38,985 bases of DNA from contig JAUCBJ010003890.1 of assembly GCA_032718475.1 (NCBI GenBank), positions 1-38,985 of the forward strand. The letters are read 5' to 3'. Below, piece after piece: positions 28,273 through 37,354 of this stretch. A program made the position numbers and the translations under genes. Below the pieces are notes generated by a model. It made no database searches. It was not told the origin of the DNA and was given only the letters and a program-made list of their open reading frames with translations. The DNA comes from Nemertoderma westbladi (taxonomy: Eukaryota > Xenacoelomorpha > Nemertodermatida > Nemertodermatidae). How positions within the stretch are numbered: the first letter of the stretch is position 1; every line of letters starts with the position of its first letter.

Positions 28273-28651
28273 AATCAGCCACTAAATAGACCACTATTAA
28301 ACAACACACACACATGTCCATGAAATAAACCGCACAAATAAAAGGTATTGGAAGGGTTGTGTTCATAGATTAAACAAGCCTTTTATTGATAAAAGGTTTT
28401 TATTGATCAACTTGTTGTGAATTGTTGCTAAAACTTTATGTTAAAACGGTAGACAGGCTGAACGATGAGATAGCTGAGCTAAAACGACTCTGAGTTTAAA
28501 GTATTTAATAAAATATACTACTAACTTGGGAGGTAAAATTATAATTCAATCTATTTTGTACATAAAATTATTTTGACAACATATAATTTGATAGGAAATG
28601 TTAACATGAAATATAGGTCAAGTGGGAATCAAATTATAATATGTTTTTATG

Positions 28652-29250
28652 TGGGGCGAGCGACGAAAGTAAGCGAGCTTAGCATACAGGTACCACTAAC
28701 TCAATCGGTGTGTCTGTTGATCTGTTATTCTGTCGTTCTGTTGTGCCCAATTTTAAACGTTAATAACTCAGCCAAATGTTAATGAAATTTAACCAAACTT
28801 GGTACACATGTAGTCTGGCAAAAGTTTAAAAATTTTCCAAGTTGAATTTCCGTGTGGCCTTCGAGAAGCTAAGATAATAGCAGTTAATTAGTTAAGTAAG
28901 TTGGTTAATAACTCAGCCAAATGTTAATGAAATTTAACCAAACTTGGTACACATGTAGTCTGGCAAAAGTTTATAAATTTTCCAAGTAGAATTTCCGTGT
29001 GGCCTTCGAGAAGCTAAGATTATAGCAATTAATTAGTTAATTAAGTTGATTACGGTAAAAACTGAATTTTCAACCTGCCTGTTAAAGGAAATTAATTAAG
29101 TTACAGTATAAGATTTAAATAATTATACTTAAAAATTATACAGATGTAATCCACATACCCCGTTCTATTATAGTTTTTAATTAGTTCAAGTAATTTGCTT
29201 TAATAAATATGTCTTTATTTGATCTAAACGTAATTAAAGCGGCACAATTA
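28652..29250 (+). repeat. dispersed repeat family, copy 2 (5' part) with internal duplication
   Basis: Starts gtggggcgagcgacgaaag like 11163. An internal block (AATAACTCAGCCAAATGTTA ... CAAAAGTTTA) occurs twice, 141 bp apart (about 28762 and 28903), which copy 1 does not have. The matching 3' end lies at 30500-30692, so the copy is either interrupted by other insertions or two separate fragments. Confidence 0.6.
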
Positions 29251-29488
29251 TTGAGACAATGAAATTTAATCCTGCCCATTATTGGTCAACATATTCTCTG
29301 CGTGTAGAGCTGCTAGCTGGCTGGGAGATGTTGGTGTAGCCTTACCAGAGGCGAATTGTACTGTAATAGGCAGCCAATAGTATTGCTATAGCAACCCAGA
29401 CATAACTCCAACCATACACTGCCTGTATTTCAATTCCTATTGACTCTATACTATAAATGTTGTGTTACTTACTATCTCAGGTGACAGA

Positions 29489-29629
29489 AGATATAATATG
29501 AAAACAATAAAATAGAAAATGGGGTCTTATTCCCTCAGATACTACCTAGCATTTAGGGCCACTTGGGCCACTGTAAGTACTCAGGCACTAAGACCCCATT
29601 TCCTATTTTATTGTTTTCATATTAATATC
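29489..29629. repeat. long hairpin, 35-bp arms with one mismatch
   Basis: 29495-29529 (AATATGAAAACAATAAAATA...GGGGTCTTA) pairs with 29589-29623, one mismatch, extended outward by GATAT/ATATC with a bulge. The 59-base loop contains GGCCACTTGGGCCAC. It could be a short MITE or a source of hairpin small RNA. Confidence 0.85.
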
Positions 29630-29639
29630 ACAATCCCTC

Positions 29640-29980
29640 TAAAGTCGTGGTTGTCTAACATCATAGGAGATATAATGACTGTTGTAGGCTTATATCTGAA
29701 ATAGTTTATTCCGCAATATATTTGTCTGGTTATTTTTTAATTGAATTTTTGCAAAGTAGTAAAATTAATGTTCTTAAAAATAATATTATTAATTTATATG
29801 TAACCAAGGAAATTAGCTACAATTTTTCGCTGCAGCTTTAAGAGTGTACATTGTTTAATATTATTTCAATACCCATATTACTACATCAGCATACGATGCG
29901 TTGGCGTTGTATCACACATCTCCACATATCACACATCTCCACATAGATGTATCAGCAGTTACTCGCACAGTTTCGAAACT
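29640..29980. other. no gene seen
   Basis: AT-rich; a short doubled phrase (atcacacatctccacat) at about 29910-29945; nothing else. Confidence 0.4.
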
Positions 29981-29984
29981 TCGC

Positions 29985-30302
29985 ATAGTTATAATTGTGT
30001 AAAGATCGTCAGTCTTGGTTTAGGAAAAATATTTTAATGCAAAACAGGACGAGCGACGAGCACAAGGAGGCATATAATGAAGACGAGTACTGTGTAGACT
30101 ATGTTCCTATAAACCATACCTGGCTGCGCCTATTGAAGGCATCGGTAGTTATAAAGATCGTCCGTCAGTCTGCGTTTAGGAAATATGTTTAAATACAAAA
30201 CAGGACGAGCACAACGACGTTTATAATAATGAAGACGAGTACTGCCTACTGCGTTGATTATATTCCTATAAACCATACCTGGCTTCGCCTATTGAAGGCA
30301 TC
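29985..30302 (+). repeat. two-copy direct repeat (about 155 bp) with exon-like reading frame
   Basis: Copy 1 ends ...TAAACCATACCTGG...GGCATCGG near 30148 and copy 2 at about 30303. Copy 1 reads NEDEYCVDYVPINHTWLRLL then KAS before GT; copy 2 reads YCVDYIPINHTWLRLLKASV and a stop. In the shared peptide most differences are at third codon positions. Copy 2 has a 7-base insertion that breaks the upstream frame. Possibly a duplicated exon; no gene model can be built. Confidence 0.4.
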
Positions 30303-30499
30303 GGTGTAATATGTAGGCATACTGTTGTCACTGTATCTGTTCACATTTTTGTAGGCTTCTGTTTAGTCAGATAAAACTCATATTACATTAACTACTAAAG
30401 TACCGGTATTATTTGGCCTATTGGTATTATACTTCATTATTGTGTATGAGTCGATAGTGTTCTTCATTAGCAACATTACAATCGGTAGTTATGAAGTAC

Positions 30500-30692
30500 T
30501 GGTGGGTGGGAAGGGTGGGGGGGGGGGGGGGGGGTGCAGATTAAAAGGGGTTAACACGTACTGTCCCCCTTTCTTTGATTGATTGGTGGTGTGGGTAAAT
30601 TTCTCAAAACCTGATTTTGTGATACAGTCACTCAATTTTAATCGGTATCTGATAACTGAGCCTCGTCCTGCGCGATGGCCCCACGAACGTGT
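30500..30692 (+). repeat. dispersed repeat family, copy 2 (3' part)
   Basis: GTGCAGATTA after a G18 run, and CCTCGTCCTGCGCGATGGCC then CCACGAACGTGT, as at 11660-11852. Confidence 0.6.
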
Positions 30693-30879
30693 ATTACATT
30701 ATGTCATCTAAACCGGGAAAATTCACAAATGAACCTGGAAAAAACATGTCAAAAGCGTTCGACACCCTGTAATTATTCTGGACTTAGTTAATGAGTCGAG
30801 GAGACAAGGGGAACTCGTAGGGAACTGGGCGCGAATCCAATCTTGACGAATTAATAGCCCGCCTCAATGTTAAGTTCTC

Positions 30880-30975
30880 AATTTAGGGAAAGGAGCAGGT
30901 TACAGAGGCACGTTATTTTAACCAAAACAATAAACTAAACACAATCGAACAGGTTTCAGTTTTATTTTGGAGAGT
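30880..30975 (-). repeat. dispersed roughly 80-bp motif, copy 4
   Basis: The reverse complement contains AAACCTGTTCGATTG, GTTTATTGTTTTGGTTAAAA and CTCTGTAACCTGCTCCTTTC. It is not inside an element with the GTAAAACGCGG ends. Confidence 0.75.
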
Positions 30976-31116
30976 AAACAGCTGTTATTTGCGCCGAATT
31001 TCCCCTGGAGAGGGATGAATTTTTATTGCGTCCAGCCCCCCTCCCTATCTGGAGTCGAGAGAATACTGAAAAAATATTACCTTTTTCCCCCATGTGTAAT
31101 ACGTAATTTCATTCTT

Positions 31117-31135
31117 GGGGGGGGGGGGGGGGGGG
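31117..31135. repeat. G19 homopolymer
   Basis: Run of 19 G in otherwise gene-free intron sequence. Confidence 0.95.
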
Positions 31136-31827
31136 TTATCTGAATTGTTCGAGAAATAGGCTTATTTTTGTGAAAAAATTACATTCTGAGAGTAGTGGGT
31201 TTTAATGGAGGGAAAATTCAAATTTTCCCGCTATTTTAGATAATACCATATTTCCTTGTTCGACAATGACTTTGTTGAAAATGATTGAAATTCAAATCAT
31301 TTTGCTAAGAATATAACATCCACTTAGCAATAATTATTGTTGGGATCCTTATGGTTAAAAGGCTATTCAATTGAAAATATCGTATCGTCACATATTTTCA
31401 ACAGAGACGATTATGTAAAGTTGGTTGGAAGTTGAATTTAATATACCCATTGCAATTACAGAATGGGGTTCCGTTTTGTAATACGCCTTACAGACACTAA
31501 AGTTGCAATAACAATGTGCGTGAATGGATTTTGCATAAATTGCTTAAAAACCTTTTCTACTTCGATTTTCGATACATATATGAAAATTTAAGAAATTCCA
31601 CCAGAATATTTTCGCATTTTCTTTTATTGGCTTCTTCGCCGGGAAAACAATCAATGAATTATATGGGTGACTTTTTCCCCGAAAAATAGGGAAAAATTAT
31701 ACTATACTCCTTTTTTCCCCGATTTTTGGGTGTATTCGGTCGAAAAAATAAACAATAAAGAATAAAAATGCTTTCTTGTCGAATATGATACGTTGGCGAA
31801 AAAAATCATTTGGTTCTTAAAACAATT

Positions 31828-31853
31828 GGGGGGGGGGGGGGGGGGGGGGGGGG
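31828..31853. repeat. G26 homopolymer next to EFTUD2 exon e
   Basis: Longest homopolymer in the window; it ends 64 bp before the exon at 31918. In the transcript this is a 26-G run close to the branch-point region. Confidence 0.95.
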
Positions 31854-31917
31854 TTACAAACGCCATGTAATTACAGAAAAAAACCTACCCTATTTATTTC
31901 ACATTGTATATTTTCAG

Positions 31918-32094
31918 TTATACGCGAATTCGTTTAGTTCTGATTTGGACCCAAAAGAATTCAGCAGACGACTTTGGGGCGATATTTACTTTAACAATAA
32001 AACCCGTCGTTTCACCAAGAAACAGCCACACGGTACGGCCCTTAGATCCTTTGTGGAATTTATTCTAGAACCCGTATACAAGATATTTGGGCAA
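31918..32094 (+). CDS. EFTUD2: EFTUD2 internal exon e: G-prime/linker segment
   Basis: A 177-bp, 59-codon exon after tattttcag, reading [20 protein letters not shown], then [15 protein letters not shown] and [16 protein letters not shown] before a perfect gtaagt donor. The pattern RLWGDIYFN...FTKK...[13 protein letters not shown] is diagnostic of Snu114 proteins. A 26-G homopolymer ends only about 64 bp upstream of the acceptor. Confidence 0.97.
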
Positions 32095-32349
32095 GTAAGT
32101 GTTATAAATATATAAAAACGTAGGAATATTCAGAAAGTTCATAATTTCATTTCGTGTGGATATAATATATGATATCATTTCCGTACGTTTACTTTAGTTT
32201 TATTATACCGTCAATATATTATTAGTTTAAATTAAATATATTTATTATTTGATATTTAAATATTAAATAATGCATTTTTAATAACTGAACATTTCTTTCC
32301 CAGGTAATATATTTTATTTTTTCGATGTTATTTATTAATTTTTCTCCAG

Positions 32350-32465
32350 GTTGTAGGCGATGCCGATATCACATTACCCAAAGTTCTCAATGAGTTGGAT
32401 ATTTATGTTTCGAAAGAGGAACTCAAACTCAATATTAAACCTCTACTCAAACTCGTTTGCCAGCG
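32350..32465 (+). CDS. EFTUD2: EFTUD2 internal exon f: start of domain II region
   Basis: A 116-bp exon after ttctccag, reading [20 protein letters not shown], then [18 protein letters not shown] plus two bases of an Arg-type codon before donor gttagt. The expected next residues (FFGEFTGFVDM-like) were not found in the remaining 6.5 kb, so the following exon is beyond the window. The intron after this exon carries the 5.7-kb fold-back element. Confidence 0.96.
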
Positions 32466-32944
32466 GTTAGTACAAAAATGAAATTTTGTAATTTATCAAA
32501 ATTTGCAATAATTTTGTCATAAAATACCATTTTATGTTCTTTGTAATCCGCATTTCCTCGAATTAGTAAAAACATTTTTTCCTCGGCCTTATCCTTTAAT
32601 TCCTCGAAAATGCGGATTAAAAAGTCGGACATATAAAGTTACTTTTAGTAAAGGAAATAGTTTGAAATGTAAGTTTATTGAATTATACTTTCTATTTCTG
32701 TAGCATTTTATTTATATTCCATAGATATAAAAACTCAACAATTATTGACTAACTCTCGTGGGGATTTGAAAGTTCAATTTGTCTATAATATTTTCTCTCC
32801 GTAATTAAGTAAATTTCAAAATTAAATAAAAGATCAAATATTCGTTTAGTTTCGTTTCGTTTTTTTGGGTCAGAGTAAAACGCGGATCCGGATCAGGATC
32901 CGGATTCTATCATTTAACATTGTCCCTATGGAAGTCGACTGAAT

Positions 32945-35085
32945 TTACATTTTTAGGGTGTAATCTGCGGATCCGCGCACTGCTAAATTTACCGAATCCG
33001 TAACCGAGTGTAAAATGCGGATTGGCCTTTTTTTCAGATCCGGAACGGAGTGTAAAGCGCGGATTCATGTTTTAGGCTAAATCCTGAACGGAGTGTAAAA
33101 CGCGGATTCATTTTTCTACTGAATCCGGGATTGGGTGTAAAATACGGATTCAGGTTTATTACAAAGTTTTATTAAATCCGGGAAGGGGTGTAAAACGCGG
33201 ATTCAAGTTAATTACCATGTTTTATTGGATCCGGGAAGGGGTGTAAAACGCGGATTCAAGTTAATTACCATGTTTTATTGGATCCGGAATGGGGTGTAAA
33301 ATACGGATTCAGGTTTATTACAAAGTTTTATTAAATCCGGGAAGGGGTGTAAAACGCGGATTCAAGTTAATTACCATGTTTTATTGGATCCGGGAAGGGG
33401 TGTAAAACGCGGATTCAAGTTAATTACCATGTTTTATTGGATCCGGGAAGGGGTGTAAAACGCGGATTCAAGTTAATTACCATGTTTTATTGGATCCGGA
33501 ATGGAGTGTAAAACACGGATTTACGTTAATTACCAAGTTTTATTGGATCCGAGAAGGGGTGTAAAACGCGGATTCAAGTTAATTACCATGTTTTATTGGA
33601 TCCGGGAAGGGGTGTAAAACGCGGATTCAAGTTAATTACCATGTTTTATTGGATCCGGGAAGGGGTGTAAAACGCGGATTCTAGTTAATTACCAAGTTTT
33701 ATTGGATCCGGGAAGGGGTGTAAAACACGGATTTACGTTGATTACCAAGTTTTATTGGATCCGGAATGGAGTGTAAAACACGGATTTACGTTAATTACTA
33801 AGTTTTATTGGATCCGGAATGGAGTGTAAAACACGGATTTACGTTAATTATCAAGTTTTATTGGATCCGGAATGGAGTGTAAAACGCGGATTCAAGTTAA
33901 TTACCAAGTTTTATTGGATCCGGAATGGAGTGTAAAACACGGATTTACGTTAATTACTAAGTTTTATTGGATCCGGAATGGAGTGTAAAACACGGATTTA
34001 CGTTAATTATCAAGTTTTATTGGATCCGGGAAGGGGTGTAAAACACGGATTTACGTTAATTACCAAGTTTTATTGGATCCGGGAAGGGGTGTAAAACACG
34101 GATTTACGTTAATTACCAAGTTTTATTGGATCCGGGAAGGGGTGTAAAACACGGATTTACGTTGATTACCAAGTTTTTTTGGATCCGGAATGGAGTGTAA
34201 AACACGGATTTACGTTAATTACTAAGTTTTATTGGATCCGGAATGGAGTGTAAAACACGGATTTACGTTAATTATCAAGTTTTATTGGATCCGGAATGCA
34301 GTGTAAAACGCGGATTCACGTTAATTACCAAGTTTTATTGGATCCGGAATGGAGTGTAAAACACGGATTTACGTTAATTACTAAGTTTTATTGGATCCGG
34401 AATGGAGTGTAAAACACGGATTTACGTTAATTATCAAGTTTTATTGGATCCGGAATGGAGTGTAAAACGCGGATTCAAGTTAATTACCATGTTTTATTGG
34501 ATCCGGGAATGGGGTGTAAAACGCGGATTCAAGTTAATTACCATGTTTTGTTGGATCCGGAATGGAGTGTAAAACACGGATTTACGTTAATTACCAAGTT
34601 TTATTGGATCCGAGAAGGGGTGTAAAACACGGATTTACGTTAATTACCATGTTTTATTGGATCCGGGAAGGGGTGTAAAACGCGGATTCAAGTTAATTAC
34701 CATGTTTTATTGGATCCGGGAAGGGGTGTAAAACGCGGATTCAAGTTAATTACCATGTTTTATTGGATCCGGGAAGGGGTGTAAAACGCGGATTCAAGTT
34801 AATTACCAAGTTTTATTGGATCCGGAATGGAGTGTAAAACACGGATTTACGTTAATTACTAAGTTTTATTGGATCCGGAATGGAGTGTAAAACACGGATT
34901 TACGTTAATTATCAAGTTTTATTGGATCCGGAATGGAGTGTAAAACGCGGATTCAAGTTAATTACCATGTTTTATTGGATCCGGGAAGGGGTGTAAAACG
35001 CGGATTTGCGTTAATTACCAAGTTTTATTGGATCCGGGAAGGGGTGTAAAACGCGGATTCAAGTTAATTAGTAAGTTTTAATGAA
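32945..35085 (+). repeat. 53-bp satellite, left arm (about 38 copies)
   Basis: Unit GGATCCGGAATGGAGTGTAA, then AACACGGATTTACGTTAATT, then ACCAAGTTTTATT (53 bp; for example starts at 33757 and 33810). Two unit types alternate in blocks: GGAATGGAGTG...ACACGGATTTACG and GGGAAGGGGTG...ACGCGGATTCAAG. The outermost copies (to about 33130) are diverged. Confidence 0.97.
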
Positions 35086-35144
35086 CAATTTATAAAACGC
35101 ATATGCAATAAAGACCCAGACCCTCATCTAGTTATACATTTTCA

Positions 35145-35480
35145 GAAACGCCGGTCGAATTTAAGGGTGGCGCACGGACCGCGGCGCGCGCCGCAACGGC
35201 GCATCGGCCCGGCGCGACTAGAAGGAGTGGGAATTTCGTAAAAGTGTCAAAGTAAAAAATGTTCCTTACCCCCGAATTATGGTTGACGGAGCAAATAAAA
35301 AATACAAAAAAGTTAATTCTAGGGGGCGTACCGGACCGTCGAAGGTTTCCGATTGGTCGATCGCGTTTTCGTCGATTTCGGCGGGAAGGAAGCGAATAAA
35401 GTAAAAACATGTACAAGCGATATGGTAGGGACGGGGGTCCTCTATCCAACGCAAGCGGTCCCAATGTCGCGCTGTAAGTA
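35145..35480. other. CpG-rich patch in the core of the fold-back element
   Basis: A stretch with very high CpG density (for example GCGCACGGACCGCGGCGCGC at about 35171) in an AT-rich neighbourhood. It might be a promoter-like CpG patch or DNA captured from elsewhere. Open minus frames here (35132-35536) look accidental. Region 35480-35890 shows nothing recognisable. Confidence 0.4.
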
Positions 35481-35889
35481 GTTCTCGAGATATTGACAGA
35501 AGTACCGAGTCTACAGAAAAATGCACTAATTAGCAATTAGCGCTAATTAAGAGTTAATTAAAAATAAATTAGCGAAACTAACAATGTCAATCGATGTAAA
35601 TCCATGAGAGAAACTTGCCAATTTTTTAAATTTCCAAAAAGACCCAAGAATAGCCGAGTTATTCAACTTTTTGTAAAATTGAGGTCTTTGTCGCCAAGGC
35701 GCGTCAGGGCCTCGAATGGCCGCCGATCCAATATTTGCTATTATTGAGAAAAAAAGGGAATACGAGGTATATTGATAAAATTTTCGACCTAGAGCGCCGC
35801 GTACAAGTACTATTATATGAAATATAGTCCTTTTAATCAATTTAGGGTATTTGCTCTAATTATGTCATTTTATAGTCCTTTTTAACCAA

Positions 35890-35975
35890 AAGTAAAACTG
35901 TAAGCTGTTCTATTGACTTTAGTTTATTGTTTTGGTTAGAATAACGTGTCTCTGTAACCTGCTCCTTTCCTCTTT
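35890..35975 (+). repeat. dispersed roughly 80-bp motif, copy 5 (inside the fold-back element)
   Basis: CTGTTCTATTGACTTTAGTT, then TATTGTTTTGGTTAGAATAA, then CTCTGTAACCTGCTCCTTTC. Confidence 0.75.
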
Positions 35976-35992
35976 ATTAATCCATTTAGGGT

Positions 35993-36271
35993 ATATTCTC
36001 TATTCTATGTTATCCTAATGATCTGCGAATATGTAACATACTTAGTGAAAATGTGCCAAAGTTGAATACAGTATTTTTAGAACTAAACCTTGATTCTTTT
36101 TATAAATGCTATAAACTTGGACAGTTGAAAACTGTTGTTCAACCAGCCATGGAGTGGCTGGTTGAACAACCCAACATACTCCAAGCGTTATCCCCTCCCT
36201 TTAAACTTTGTGGTTGGAGGATGGGTATCAGTAACAACAAGTTAGATTCGATCATCATATATAATAATTAA
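35993..36271 (+). CDS. possible death-domain-like exon or fragment in the fold-back core
   Basis: The frame is open from an acceptor-like tttag at about 35990 to the stop at 36269-36271 (about 92 codons): CYPNDLRICNILSENVPKLN, then SFYKCYKLGQLKTVVQPAME, ending GWRMGISNNKLDSIIIYNN. The last part fits the end of a death domain (W-x-x-x-LGIS-x-x-x-LD-x-I), a fold used in immune and apoptotic adaptors; the first helices are not evident. A perfect hairpin (36134-36170) encodes VVQPAMEWLVEQP. No partner exon identified; could be a captured or decayed fragment. Confidence 0.3.
   Translation: MFSILCYPNDLRICNILSENVPKLNTVFLELNLDSFYKCYKLGQLKTVVQPAMEWLVEQPNILQALSPPFKLCGWRMGISNNKLDSIIIYNN
36134..36170. 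repeat. perfect 16-bp-arm hairpin
   Basis: GTTGTTCAACCAGCCA (36134-36149), loop TGGAG, TGGCTGGTTGAACAAC (36155-36170). A terminator-like or cruciform structure inside an open frame. Confidence 0.95.
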
Positions 36272-36339
36272 TAATTTAAGTTAGCTATAATTAATTAATA
36301 GGCCTACATATTCTACTTATACTGAGATTTACTTCGAGA

Positions 36340-36610
36340 CTGTTCCCAATTCTCTCTCTCATCTTCATATTTTTTTAAAGTCAAGACTTAAACATCACCG
36401 TACGTGTAAAAATAGCGTCTCTTTACGTCGCTCTTCTTCTTCTTCTCCTCCTCGTCTCGTCTCGTCTCGTATCTTCTCTTGGATTTGTCATCCGCTCTCT
36501 TTCTCATCTTATTTACTATTCTCCTCTTCTATTCTATTATTATTCTCTTAATTTATTCTCTATCTCTATCTCTATTACTCTACATACACTATTACTATTC
36601 CCCCGCGATG
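36340..36610. repeat. pyrimidine-rich tract (TCT, TCTCG and TCTAT repeats)
   Basis: About 270 bases strongly biased to T and C on the + strand, with (TTC)n, (GTCTC)4 and (TCTATC)n. Able to form triplex-type DNA in principle. Confidence 0.7.
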
Positions 36611-36647
36611 ACTAAAATTTTTAAGATGTAAACTCTAGTTACAATTA

Positions 36648-36845
36648 TTAATTAGTACAATGTTTATTGTTCTTTAGTAACTTTTCTTGGCTTGCTGACT
36701 TTCCTGGTTTTTTCTTCTCCGGACTCGGGGTGCACGATGTTTGGGTAGTTAGTTCAAGCGGCTCAACAATGGCTGTATCATTGGTTGGACTCGGAATAAC
36801 GAATCCCGTAAATGGAACCTTTACAAAGTCATCACTGTCATCCAT
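36648..36845 (-). CDS. small protein or first exon carried in the fold-back core
   Basis: 65 codons, ATG at 36845: MDDSDDFVKVPFTGFVIPSP, then VEPLELTTQTSCTPSPEKKK, PGKSASQEKLLKN. Acidic start, Pro/Ser middle, Lys-rich end; composition and codon use look like real coding sequence. On the minus strand a TATTTAAGG box lies at about 36922-36930 and an inverted CCAAT (GATTGG) at about 37014-37019, in promoter order. No homolog is recognised. It may be a complete small protein or the first exon of a longer gene. Confidence 0.35.
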   Translation of the reverse strand: MDDSDDFVKVPFTGFVIPSPTNDTAIVEPLELTTQTSCTPSPEKKKPGKSASQEKLLKNNKHCTN

Positions 36846-36917
36846 GTTTAATAAGAAATTAAATAAGAAATTATACTGAACAGTTCAGCCTCCATAAATT
36901 ACGAAGGCAGCACGCTT

Positions 36918-37025
36918 GCAAGGCCTTAAATAGAGTACGCTATGATGCAGTACAAACTACCGCCAGCTAGGCAGAACAGTGATTCTTATTTGTAAGGGAG
37001 GTTGGGATGGATAAGCCAATCAGGG
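36918..37025 (-). promoter_or_regulatory. putative CCAAT/TATA promoter for the 36845 ORF
   Basis: Reading the minus strand: CTGATTGGCTTATCC, about 85 bases, CTATTTAAGGCC, about 75 bases, then the ATG at 36845. The order is right; the CCAAT-TATA spacing is longer than usual. Confidence 0.25.
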
Positions 37026-37354
37026 AACAGGACAGTAATCCTACCATACAATTGTCTACAGAGCCGCTCTACCAGAGAGGTCACGTTCCCACGGTAGTAT
37101 AGTTTTTCAGCTAATCAATATCTAATAATGTCTGACGGCCAAGCATCACCATCGCCCTTATTAATAATTCATTGGGAAGCATTGACCCCTATTAAGGTGT
37201 CCCCCAGAGCCGGATTAAGCTTATGTGTGGCCCCTAGACATAGACAAATTATTAAGGTGTCTATTAACTATTAAGGTGTCCCCCATTAATGTTTGTGTCC
37301 CTCATTAATGTGTGTACCTCATTAATAGTTGTGTCCCTCATTAACAAACTCAGT

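Larger units (their letters stand above)
21632..31917 (+). other. EFTUD2: EFTUD2 intron (10.3 kb), retroelement-filled
   Basis: Bounded by gtgagt and ttttcag. It holds two broken minus-strand retroelements, a minisatellite, a 223-bp MITE, a long hairpin and dispersed repeats. Stretch 21632-22030 has no gene; it carries a hAT-like terminus at 21714. Stretch 30770-31910 has no gene either, only homopolymer G tracts and AT-rich DNA. Confidence 0.9.

Noticed and set aside
32945-35085. CRISPR-like array
   Set aside because: Copies are head-to-tail 53-bp units without unique spacers, in an animal genome; it is a satellite.
35132-35536. 134-codon minus frame in the CpG-rich patch
   Set aside because: Composition is driven by GC-rich DNA; no motif, and an overlapping frame of 86 codons is just as open.
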